DNA of 64,000 nucleotides from Hysterium pulicare CBS 123377. Lineage: Eukaryota > Ascomycota > Dothideomycetes > Hysteriales > Hysteriaceae. Under the pieces are notes generated by a model. The model was given only the letters and a program-made list of their open reading frames with translations. It did not search any database and was not told the origin of the DNA. How positions within the stretch are numbered: position 1 is the first letter of the stretch; every line of letters starts with the position of its first letter. Below are positions 53,668 to 62,926 of this stretch, piece after piece. A program made the position numbers and the translations under genes. Location of the stretch: positions 1 to 64,000 of the forward strand of contig AJFK01000001.1 of assembly GCA_000467715.1 (NCBI GenBank), given 5' to 3'.

Positions 53668-55218
53668 CTACTCTTCCATGGCCTCACCTTGCTGCTCTCC
53701 ATCATTGTGTACTTCATTGGCTTCGTCTTGCCCTCCATCTTTGGTGAGCGCTTGTCTATCGTCGCCCGGCATCTCTGCTGCACCGTGCATTTGTGCGGCT
53801 TCGGTGTTTCCATTTTCCTTGTCAAGTTTGATGTCCTCTGCCTGCTGTTCTCCATCGTGGCATGTCTCCGAGCTTCCAATTTGTGCTGCATGCTCGTCTC
53901 CGCTTTTGGTATTGGGGTCCGCTTGCTTCGCTACCTCGTTGTTTGTTATAATTCCAACTGTTCTGGACTCGTCATCGTACTCACCCGCTTGCCTGTATGT
54001 TTTGAGGAATAGTGGATTCTCGTCGTCGTCGCCAAGATTGACTTCTTCACCTCCCACCCAGACTTTGCATACTTTTTTGAGAGCACTCCAGTCCTCTAAT
54101 GGATTACCGTCAACAAGAAGCAGATCCGCTCTCTTCCCCACCTTAATGACACCTCTATCATGCAACCCAAAGTGTTTGGCGGGTAGACTCGTGGCTGCTT
54201 TCAGGACTTCGAGTTTCGACAACCCAGCATCTTCAAGGAGTTCCAATTCTCGCAAGAAGCCCTCGCCATGCTTGACCGGAGCGACAACACTGTGGTTAGA
54301 GTCCGTCCCAGCAATGAGTGGAACATCGGCGCGATGGAGTTGTACAACTGACTGTTTGGCAGCTTCGTAACCGATAGCCGGAAGAAATGCGGCTTTGGTC
54401 AAAGCCTCCGCCATTACCAGTGTTGGCACACACACACGGCCTTCCAGTGCCATTTTTCGAGCTGCTGCTTCATCGATAGCTGTGTCCAGAGGAACATGTG
54501 TGATGATGTCGACGTTTCCGTCTTGTGCTATCTCGAAAGCTTTGTTGCGTGCAGCGTGGGCGACAGAAGGTTTGCCTTCTTTCCTGGCTTCTTCGGCGAG
54601 AAAGCATATTACTTCTTGACTTGGTCCGGGGCAGTCAGCGACGATCTTGAAGTAATCTGCTCCATCTCTATATCGCCTCTTGATGAATTCGATTGCATCC
54701 TCGATGCTATCCACTATGCTGTCCTTCGTAGTCATGGCAAATTTGCTATGCATGGCATCGCTTGATGTTGCAAAATTACCGGCAAAGCGAATATCTGTCA
54801 CACCGGGAATATTGTGGAGAGAGTCCCTGTGAGCTTTTGGCATACGACCCATGTCCAAAGCCGTGGTGATGCCGGTCTTCGCCATATGTTTGAGGAGAGC
54901 AACAGTTTTGTTGGTCGACTCCGGTTGGTCGCAATCGGGAGTCGTTAGATGGACATGAGCATCGATGAAGCCGGGTAGAAGCGTCATTCCCTTAGCGTAG
55001 ATGATATTAGCGATACCGTTGTCGTCCGCCAATTTCCCGTCATCGATCATGACAGTTTGATTGTCAAGAACTTTCTCTCCATCGAAGACACGAACATGGG
55101 TGATCGCTACCCTGGAGCAAGGCATGGTATCGGAGGCTGAAGTGTAATGTTTCCTTTGGAGTAGTGAGAGTAGATGAGGTGAAGAGAAAGCATCTTCAAC
55201 TGCTGTGATGGTCGCCAT
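53668..55218 (-). CDS. Amidohydrolase-superfamily enzyme with long acidic C-terminal tail
   Basis: Intronless, 516 residues from ATG 55218 (the frame continues upstream without an ATG). TIM-barrel metal-hydrolase signatures: DGEKVLDNQTVMIDDG, LLPGFIDAHVHLT (HxH), the beta-strand TTALDMG, ADYFKIVADCPGP, HAARNKAF, DIITHVPLD (His) and LIAGTDSNHSVV (catalytic Asp), closing with FGLHDRGVIKVGKRADLLLV. It resembles the imidazolonepropionase-like/organophosphate-acid-anhydrase-like fungal group. A Lys in YFKIV is the usual place of the bridging ligand but the metal set cannot be decided from sequence alone. The last ~130 residues are acidic, rich in Asp/Glu/Gln/Gly and methionine (DGEQQAEDIKLDKENGN..., DGEQQGEAMEE), unlike the catalytic domain. 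Substrate unknown. Confidence 0.85.
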   Translation of the reverse strand: MATITAVEDAFSSPHLLSLLQRKHYTSASDTMPCSRVAITHVRVFDGEKVLDNQTVMIDDGKLADDNGIANIIYAKGMTLLPGFIDAHVHLTTPDCDQPESTNKTVALLKHMAKTGITTALDMGRMPKAHRDSLHNIPGVTDIRFAGNFATSSDAMHSKFAMTTKDSIVDSIEDAIEFIKRRYRDGADYFKIVADCPGPSQEVICFLAEEARKEGKPSVAHAARNKAFEIAQDGNVDIITHVPLDTAIDEAAARKMALEGRVCVPTLVMAEALTKAAFLPAIGYEAAKQSVVQLHRADVPLIAGTDSNHSVVAPVKHGEGFLRELELLEDAGLSKLEVLKAATSLPAKHFGLHDRGVIKVGKRADLLLVDGNPLEDWSALKKVCKVWVGGEEVNLGDDDENPLFLKTYRQAGEYDDESRTVGIITNNEVAKQADPNTKSGDEHAAQIGSSETCHDGEQQAEDIKLDKENGNTEAAQMHGAAEMPGDDRQALTKDGGQDEANEVHNDGEQQGEAMEE

Positions 55219-55682
55219 GTTTACGGCGGGAAAGGAAGAAGTCACAACGACTCGATACGGAAGGAGTGAATATTGGTAGGACAAAACAGAAAGTGAAGGT
55301 CAACCACAAATTTATATGCCCTACTGCTGGAACCTGCTCCATAGAATTAATTCCACATCAAAACATTCAGAATTAGCGTGAAAGCGCGCATATCCGCTAC
55401 GCTTATATCGCATTACAGTATTCCGATAGCGAGTTGCGCGTTGAGAGCTTTTTTGATGCATGTTGTAGCGTCTGGTGAAGGATTTGTAGGGGAAGGAGAG
55501 TCCTTGTCGTTGAACTTGCAGGGTATCTCGCGCAAACGCCCTAATCAGGCCTAGCGTGGTGCATCGCTCCCTACCTAAATTTCTTTCGACCTCTAATGCC
55601 ACCGTCAGACTTTAAGCCAACATTGATAAATTCCACTCATGCCAGTGGCTCGCGTTGCCATCTATCTCGCATTGTTTTAGTT
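55219..55682. promoter_or_regulatory. Divergent region between amidohydrolase and Zn2Cys6 regulator
   Basis: 464 bp separates two divergent genes, so a shared bidirectional promoter is possible. No clear CGG-type binding pair was identified. Confidence 0.35.
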
Positions 55683-57159
55683 ATGGTAAACATTGGCGGT
55701 CGTTCCAAGGGTTGCACAACTTGCCGTCGTCGACGCGTGAAGTGCGGTAAGTGCAGCACGCGCTCGCTTTACTTTATATCTCGCTGATTCTGGTAATTCA
55801 GATGAAAATCGACCTATCTGTAACCGTTGTAACAGATGGGGGTTTCAGTGCGATGGCCCCAAAGGTATCACATTCATTGATCACAGCAGCAGCCGAAATT
55901 TGGAGCGGAAGCGGGCTTCTCTGCCGCAGAAGAAACCGAACGAATTCCATGGAAAGCAGGAGCATGCAACTTCAACGCATCTTTGCCCGTACCTACCCTT
56001 GATTGGTTTTGAAGATGATATCTGCTTGTCTTATGCGCGCAAGAACCTATTTCGCGGAGAAGGAGCCGCGGAGAGAGCCTGTAACATGGTCAACTTCAAT
56101 AACGTCAGCCTAGAATCCGAATACCTCCTCACCTATAAGCTTCTCCAGAGTGCCGTGTTGAGTCTATCTGTTACCTTTTTTGGCACGCAACAACGGCAAT
56201 CTCAGATAATGCAGAGGGGTCTTTGGATGTATGGATCAGCTCTCCGCCAATTGAACCGGGCTCTGTCAGACCCAGTCTACCAAACACGCGATGACACACT
56301 ACTTGCCATTGTCATTCTCGTACTTCTAGAAGCCTTCACTCCGTCTGGGAGGAACCATTACTTGAGACATATTGGTGGTCTTGAGCGTATTCTCGAAGTC
56401 CGGGGACCACCTGCCAACGGTACCGATAGCCTTGATATAGTTCGAAGTCTTCGCGTAATGCTCATTTTAGGATGCCTCACCACGTCAACTCCATCCATCC
56501 TCGCGCAGCCTGCATGGAAGCCCTTGCTTTTGGTTGAAATCAATGGTATGGTCTCCCTTCAAGATAGCTTTCTCTCTGTTTTGGCCGACTGCACAGCAGT
56601 TCGGAGCAAACGAGATGGCTTTCTTCAGGCCAACGTGCTAGATGACGAAGAAAGTATTCGTCGCCGCCAAACATGCATTCAATCGTCCATGGCCTTACTG
56701 GATGTGTTGAGATCGCTACGAAAAAGGTGGGAAAGAGAGAACGCCTTCGAGCTCTCGAAACAACTCAAGACTTCCTCAACTCTTAGTCACTATCAACTCG
56801 ACAGACCCGAATCTAATGAAGGGATTTACCTCGGCATCGCGAATTCTTCTTTGGCGACAAACTTGATGTTGTACAACACCGCGATCATCTCTGTTACCGA
56901 CGTCCTCGCCTCACTTTCTCCATCACTGCTTTACACGTCGCTTTCCCATGATGCAGCTATGGAGATTTGTCGCTGCGTAGAGTTCAATTTATCGCAGAAG
57001 GCTGTTCGTGGTCCCGAAGCGATGACAATTGGTCACCTCGCCATCAAGACTGCCTGGTATACGCTCGGGAGCAACATGACTCCCGAAGGCAGAATACTGG
57101 AACAGTTGATGAGGCTTTCTGTCCCAGGAGTTTTTGCGAAAGGCCTGTGGGATGATTGA
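55683..57159 (+). CDS. Zn2Cys6 fungal transcription factor
   Basis: Two exons: 55683-55746 and 55802-57159 (GTAAGT...TTCAG, phase 1), 473 residues. The start MVNIGGRSKGCTTCRRRRVK leads directly into CTTCRRRRVKCGDENRPICN and RCNRWGFQC, i.e. Cys-x2-Cys-x6-Cys...Cys-x2-Cys-x6-Cys, the binuclear zinc cluster that binds CGG half-sites in the nucleus. The splice falls inside the cluster, as in most of these genes. The remainder fits a fungal-specific middle homology region (DTLLAIVILVLLEAF, HYLRHIGGLERILEVRGP). It could regulate the divergent amidohydrolase, but this is only positional. After the stop the other frame is open for 50 codons (57150-57299); a frame slip or an extra 3' intron could extend the end. 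Confidence 0.9.
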
Positions 57160-57796
57160 GTTCACGACGCTCAAACTCGATTTTGCCATCACGGAACGGC
57201 TACCTTTACGACATTTCGCGACCGTTCTTGATATGGGGACCGATCCGCACTTCATTAGCGAATTTGATTCCCGGGTGCTTAAGAGCAAGGCACTTGCTTG
57301 ATTTCCTGCGCTGCACTATTTAGCCGGCGGGAACAACTTTCGAATTTGAACATATAAACCGGATGAAAGGGCCACCTAAATTTCAACTATAGTAGCCAAG
57401 ATGGCTATTTCATTCCCTTTTCTGTAAACAACCTTTAGTGGGACCGCTCATGAGGGCCCATGGAGCGGATTCTCGAATCCCCATCAATTAACTGCACCGT
57501 CCACTACTAAGTCGCGGGACAAGCGTCGAGATTACACCACACTCAGATGGGCCACGATGGAATGCGCGAGAAATTGTATCCGGAAGTTTCTTCCTCAACC
57601 GGGTTATTGGATAATAAAGTGTCGCTTCCCAGGCTTGAGCCAAGGCGCCATTGATCACTTTCATGAGTGTGAAAAACCGCCGACGTCCCTTGAGTAGTGG
57701 ATGTCATAGCCGAGCAGGCGCATTCAGTATTAAAGTCATATCCATCCCACGACCAATTGCCTGGATAATCGCATCTCAAGTTTTTGCTAGATCAAG
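57160..57796. other. Intergenic, no supported gene
   Basis: About 640 bp; a short possible extension frame of the transcription factor (to 57301) aside, no ORF or repeat was recognised. Confidence 0.4.
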
Positions 57797-58689
57797 ATGC
57801 ACGTCACTTCCGTAATCACCGTTTCGCTCCTGGCCTTGACTTCCATCGCCAGTCCTGTTACGAGCCCTCTGCAGGAATTCAAGCGCGCCGGGCCTGCCGC
57901 TGGTCAAGTTATCACGAAATGCAGTTCACCTGGCGTGCTTGCTCTTGCATTTGATGACGGCCCGTATCAGTACACACAGAAGCTAGTCGACACTCTGGAT
58001 GCAGCTGGCGCAAAAGGAACTTTCTTCGTGACGGGCACGCTTTACGGTACTGGCCCCCAATATGAGCGACTAGTCTCTCCTCGCGCTCAATCTCTTTCCT
58101 TTCGTATTGAGATCTAATTCGCTGCAGGTTGCATATACAACCAAAAGACCGCCTTGCAGAATGCTTACAAAGGGGGCCACCAGATCGGTTCGCACACCTG
58201 GACGCATTCCAGCCTGTCTTCGATGTCTGCCGCCGATATCACAAGCCAGATGCAGCGGGTGGAGACTGCTCTAGTGAACATCATTGGCAAGAAGCCAACC
58301 TACATGCGTCCACCAAATCTTTCAACGAGCGCGAGCATGCTCAGCACGCTGAAGACTCTTGGCTACAGAGTCATCACGGATGACGTGGATGCGGGAGACT
58401 GGAACAAGAAGACCCCTCAGCAGAGCGAGCAAATGTTCACACAGGCGGGCGCGAGTGGCAACGGGCATATCCCTCTCATGCACGAGACGTACTCCACCAC
58501 TGTGGACACACTTGTGCCGTGGTTGATTAACTGGGCTAAGACCAACAACTTAAAAATTGTGACTGTCGGTGAGTCTCTTCAGCTCATGTATTATGCGATT
58601 CATTGGCTAATCTGTTTCCAGCGGAGTGTCTTGGTGACCCTGATGGCGCATATGCCGACGGCACAGGAAGCAGCCAAACATCCTGCTAA
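57797..58689 (+). CDS. Secreted CE4 polysaccharide (chitin) deacetylase
   Basis: Three exons: 57797-58046, 58128-58568 and 58622-58689, 252 residues, with GT-AG phases consistent. Signal peptide MHVTSVITVSLLALTSIAS, then a short propeptide-like SPVTSPLQEFKR. The NodB/CE4 domain has LAFDDGPYQYTQ (motif 1), GHQIGSHTWTHSSLS (motif 2 metal His), YMRPPN (motif 3; the aromatic after PP is Asn here), DVDAGDWN (motif 4) and IPLMHETYSTT (motif 5 His). Such enzymes remove acetyl groups from chitin in the cell wall. The C-terminal exon adds AECLGDPDGAYADGTGSSQ and ends in a cysteine. The Asn in motif 3 is unusual and may change activity. Confidence 0.88.
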
Positions 58690-59368
58690 ATGGGGGCCAC
58701 ATCATGGGCTGCTCTGTATCACTACCTCCAAATTCAGCTGGAAGGTCATGGAACTAGATCATTAATTCAGGTGGACAGTCAATTATAACTCATTCCTCGA
58801 TTTACTACCTATGACTATCTCCGTAATCACGTGCTAGGAAGGAAGGGGGCTTAGTAATTTCCATCGGCCACAAGATGCCCGACTTACCGACGTCATACTC
58901 TTGCCAAGCTGATTGAGGTATGCCTGCGCTGAGAGATGCTTGAGAAAACGCCGATACGAGTCTTCTCGCATTCATGTTCGATTTTGCTGCGCCCTTCATC
59001 CATCTCATTGGACACGTTGAATACACCGAACTGCGCATCTTTTGGCCTAGTCAGTGTGCCGCATGATAAACGCGTAGGAGCCTTCCATTGACTGAAAATA
59101 CTTTTGCGCTATAGGGTTGCATCCATCTGGGTGCTGACTAGCTAATCGGAAGCTGACAAAAGTATATGGCTTTTTGCGGTGATACAAACATATTTTGGCA
59201 AGGCGGTCGTGAAACTCCACCATCGCTCAAATTAGAAGTCCATGGAGTTGCCAATCTGCCTTGTGGTAAGTATAAAGAACATGCATATACCTCCAACTCT
59301 CGAGAATCATCAGTATCGCATTTTCGTTTTTGCAAAGTTGGCTTCACTCTTCCATCCATAAAACCAAC
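58690..59368. other. Intergenic, no supported gene
   Basis: About 680 bp; ORFs 58805-59038 and 59138-59542 (minus) are without domains, and the second overlaps the start of the next gene. Nothing else was seen. Confidence 0.45.
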
Positions 59369-60614
59369 ATGAAAGGTATCAGCGTGCAAAAAGCAGGTGT
59401 CGAGATGGAGCTCCGCTCTGACCTCGATGTCCCTGAACCCGATGATTCTCAGATACTTGTGAAATCCATTTATACGGCGATCAACCCTGTGTAAGTGTTC
59501 ATCCATCGAATGTTCCGCCCTCCTGAAGACTACATCGATCATCTATGATCTTGTTAATCCTCTCAGGGACACATACATGGCGGCAATAGGAATCCTTGTA
59601 GTTGGCTGGCCCCTCGTTCCAGGTTGTGATGCCGGTGGTATTATCATCAAGGCTGGAAAGAACGCCATCAATCCTCTTGGAAATCGCTTCAAAGAAGGAG
59701 ATGAAGTCTGCGGCTGTACAAGACGTGGAAGCAAAGGATACTCCCCATGGCAGGAATATGTACATCGATTTACATCCTCTGCGATCTACGCAATTGACGT
59801 TACTAAGCCTTGTCGCCATATAGTTCTTGATGGATGCTGCTATTACTATTCCAAAACCGAGTAACATCACACTTGCTCAAGCATCGACTTTGGGCGTTGG
59901 AGTCCTCACCGCTTTCTTGGGTATGGCTTGGATATCCCTCTTTTAGATCCCGGGAATCTACCTTCGACCAAAGATGAATGGGTCCTCGTCCTCGGCGGAG
60001 CGAGCAGCGTCGGAAAGTACACTATTCAGACGTTGAAAGCGTGCGGACTCAAAGTCGTGTTGTCCTGCCCTGAGAGCTCCTTTGATGTATACTCTCCATC
60101 GCTCTACTTCTTTAAACATCGTCGTTAACTAGTCTCGCAGCTCCTCAAGTCTTTGGGCGCAGATGCCACGGTTGACTACAAAAAGCCCGAATCAGAGATT
60201 ATCGAACAGATTAGATCGCAGACGTCCGGTTCCCTCTCCCGAATCTATGATACAGTTGCCCAAAACACCGCCCTCGTAACCTCCATCTTCACATCGCTAT
60301 CTGCCACCACCTCCGGTCCCCGGTACTTCACCACTACAAATAATTGGGATCCACTTCCCGACGCGTCTCATAGCTTCACGTCGCGTTCTATTCTGCTAGG
60401 CGAGATTGGGCGGCCGGAGGGTGAGGAGGTGAATGACAGAATAAAGGCGTTTATCCCGGTTGTGGTCAAACTGGTAGAGGAGGGGAAGCTGGTGGTGAGT
60501 GAGTCCTTGCTCGGCGAGAAGGAGGGATTCGATGGGCTGGAGGAAGCTTGGGACTTGCAGAAGAGTGGAAAGGCAGGGAATAAAAAGGTTATTGATAAGG
60601 TTGGGGAAGCCTAA
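59369..60614 (+). pseudogene. Zinc-less enoyl-reductase-like MDR gene with one frameshift
   Basis: Exons inferred: 59369-59490, 59567-59759, 59824-60086 and 60141-60614, with clear donors and acceptors. The product begins MKGISVQKAGVEMELRSDLD, with AINPVDTYMA, VPGCDAGGIIIKAGKNAI, FKEGDEVCGC, TLGVGVLTAFLG, LVLGGASSVGKYTIQTLKAC (nucleotide loop GGASSVG), LKSLGADATVDYKKPESEI and a C-terminal PVVVKLVEEGKLV, the pattern of trans-acting enoyl reductases (LovC/ToxD type). The third exon is 263 nt, one short of keeping frame: between TAFLG and LDIPLLDPG, near 59923, one base is missing. A 26-nt GT-AG stretch there is too short to be an intron. So the gene is either recently inactivated or affected by a sequencing error. 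Not next to a polyketide synthase. Confidence 0.7.
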
Positions 60615-60974
60615 GCCTCGATTACGGAATGATCTTTTGCCGAATCACTCCTTTGAGGAGGATATCTTAATATTGAGAATATGAACCTGCGCGTTTCTTC
60701 GAAATAATTAGGCCTAAACAATGATACTTCTGGTACATCTCCGTTTACTCTTGAATGCAGATGATTAAATCAGCTCTTGTTCCATTGACCATGGCCAGCG
60801 ATGAGGCGAGATACCTAGATAACGTTTCACATGATCACGTGCGCAGACCCGCTGCCAAGACTCTCGCCTTCTACTTTCTTCCAACCACACTTCCACAGTT
60901 TATTCTTTCACCACCAACATCTTCTGCAAACGTTTCTCGCAATCGCAAGGTAATTATTCTGCGGCACAACGGAG
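60615..60974. other. Intergenic, no supported gene
   Basis: 360 bp between two plus-strand genes. The upstream ORF 60755-60988 is a leader frame with no domain. Confidence 0.45.
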
Positions 60975-62386
60975 ATGGAGCTACTTAGTCTCCCTTTGGA
61001 GATCTCTCACATGATCGTTCATGAACTGGTGGAGGTCGAAGGAGTCTGCGACGCTCAGAAGCATAGGTTGATCTGCCGTGAGTAAACCACCTCATCTATT
61101 TGAATCCTCTAACCCTAATTGATTGCTTTCAAGGTCTTTTCGATGAGTCAATCAGAGATGAGGTGTTCGCTAAACAGCACATCAAAGCGTTCAACAACTC
61201 CCGCGCCGAAAAATTCCTCAAATCCAATCTATACGTCATCATTCGCAATAGGATGAAAGCAATTCCACAAGGTGAACTCGGTTGACTTCCTTCAACAATT
61301 CTCGAAATTATCAGTGCACTCCAGGGCCGGACAGGAGACCAGACAGAAGAAGCACGGATGAGGTACATGGACATGTTTTGCCAAACGATAGTGCTCCTTT
61401 GCCAAACGATAGTGCCGATTTGGACCTGCGCGCCACTACGATTGTTCAACCAGACATGTGCGACCAAATGGCCGTGTAGACTGGCATTAGTGTACTGTCT
61501 GGCGGCAGCAGTATCAGTTGGCGACCTCCAAGCCGCAGAAAGTTTACTGGAGGAGGGCGCGAAACCGTATTGGGTCGGATCATGCCTGCTACAACCTTTA
61601 GAAGTTGCCGTTGGATTTCCTGATATCCTCGAGGTGCTTTTAGCTCAAATGGAACCAACAGATGATTACAATCGCGACATCGATAGGCCTCTTGATTCCG
61701 CGATCGTCACAGCCATCGCAAGGAATCAAGTCGACTTCACAAGAAAACTTCTTGCATGGGAAGCTAAATTTCTCCCCTGGTATGAAGCAGTCGAGGCGGG
61801 TCATCATGGTCCTATTTGCGTCCTGTTCGAACATGAGATACCCCCAGAAATTAAGGCTATCACACTGACATATACCATTGAAAACAATGACTTGGACATT
61901 GTGGGGCTTCTCTTGGACAAGAAATTTGTTGAGATTCATGAGATAAATGGTGACTATGAATTGCCCCTCGAAGTCGCGTTTAGACAAGGTCATTCATCCA
62001 TGATTCAAAGACTTTTAGATGCTGGTGCGGATCCGAACCGTCGAAGTCAAAGCTATTCCGCTCCAGATGAAGGCACCTCGCTATCTATCGCCGTTCACGA
62101 AGGACACAAAGAGGCGGTAGAACTACTACATAACTATGGCGCGGCTTTTGAAGGATATAGTAAAGACGTGGACTCTCCATTGGAAATAGCTTTGAAACTA
62201 CCCCAAAAGGACATATACAATCTTTCAATGTCTAGCATGATCGATAGGGAGTTGAAGGCAAGGAATAACGAGGTGGGCCATGCGGAGCTGAATCGTGAAG
62301 CCGTAGATGGCGCAGCTGAGGGAAATGAGATTAGCTCGAACCTTACCATCAGTCAGATCCACGTGCTATTTGACTCTTTGGGATGA
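60975..62386 (+). CDS. F-box-like/ankyrin-repeat protein, tandem copy 1
   Basis: Three exons: 60975-61077, 61134-61271 and 61335-62386, 430 residues. The first exon (103 nt) encodes MELLSLPLEISHMIVHELVE, an F-box-like helix pair, and splices in phase 1 into CRLFDESIRDEVFAKQHI. A TGA at 61283 is in frame, but a 63-nt intron (GTGAAC...GGACAG) removes it exactly, giving PQGDQTEEARMRYMDMFCQ. Ankyrin repeats follow: AAAVSVGDLQAAESLLEEGA, AIARNQVDFTRKLLAW, AVEAGHHGPICVLFEH, DLDIVGLLLDKKFVE, VAFRQGHSSMIQRLLDAGAD and VHEGHKEAVELLHNYGA. Proteins like this are abundant, uncharacterised and fast-evolving in leotiomycetes. If the 63-nt intron is not real, the gene is interrupted. The neighbour at 62927 has the same first-exon length and phase. 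Confidence 0.7.
61377..61418 (+). repeat. 21-bp in-frame tandem duplication
   Basis: TTTGCCAAACGATAGTGCTC recurs 21 bp later with minor change, giving CQTIVL and CQTIVP in adjacent positions of the ankyrin protein. Likely recent. Confidence 0.75.
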
Positions 62387-62926
62387 AATGGTGGTGGCTG
62401 TTCACGGAGATTTCGAGCCTCAACAGTCGGGGAAGGCTGCGATTACCTGGATCAACCAGAACTTGAACTAGTATCATGGCCTGTTAGCGACGTTGGATGC
62501 ACATCAAATCCTAATGTTTCGTTCAATAGACCCTAATCGATTGCACTTATTTCAAACCTTTGGTTGCTCCTTCTTCTTTCATTTCATCGTCTTTTGGAGT
62601 GCTGGATCTTGCGCCCTCTTTCTGCTTCTCCGTATACATAACGGGCTCAGTCACTGACATCTACGAGTTTGACAACATTCACATCTATCTTCCACTTCGT
62701 GGTGAGGTAAAAAGAACACTGTGATCGGCTCAACGCAAAAGGCAGTTTCACCCTTGAGGTAAAGTAAGTTGCCTGGTATTATCCTTCATTACACGACCTT
62801 GTTCACTTAACTTCTCCAAAGCCCTCCTCCTTCTACTTATTTTCTTGGCTTCACTTATCACCTCTTAAATCAACCTTCCGTCGCGGTTGAAGTCACATCT
62901 CACGAATCGGCTTGAGAGTCGCCAAT
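62387..62926. other. Intergenic, no supported gene
   Basis: 540 bp between the tandem F-box-like/ankyrin genes; promoter of the second copy presumably. No element recognised. Confidence 0.45.

Noticed and set aside
53558-54370. 270-codon plus-strand frame
   Set aside because: Mirror image of the repetitive amidohydrolase C-terminal region and catalytic exon; the minus strand carries the enzyme motifs.
59922-59950. 26-nt GT-AG segment as an intron in the enoyl-reductase-like gene
   Set aside because: Far below the minimum intron size seen in this window (about 43 nt), so a base loss is a better explanation.
61283-61285. TGA in the F-box-like/ankyrin gene as a disabling stop
   Set aside because: A plausible 63-nt frame-preserving intron covers it, unlike the TGA in QCR8.
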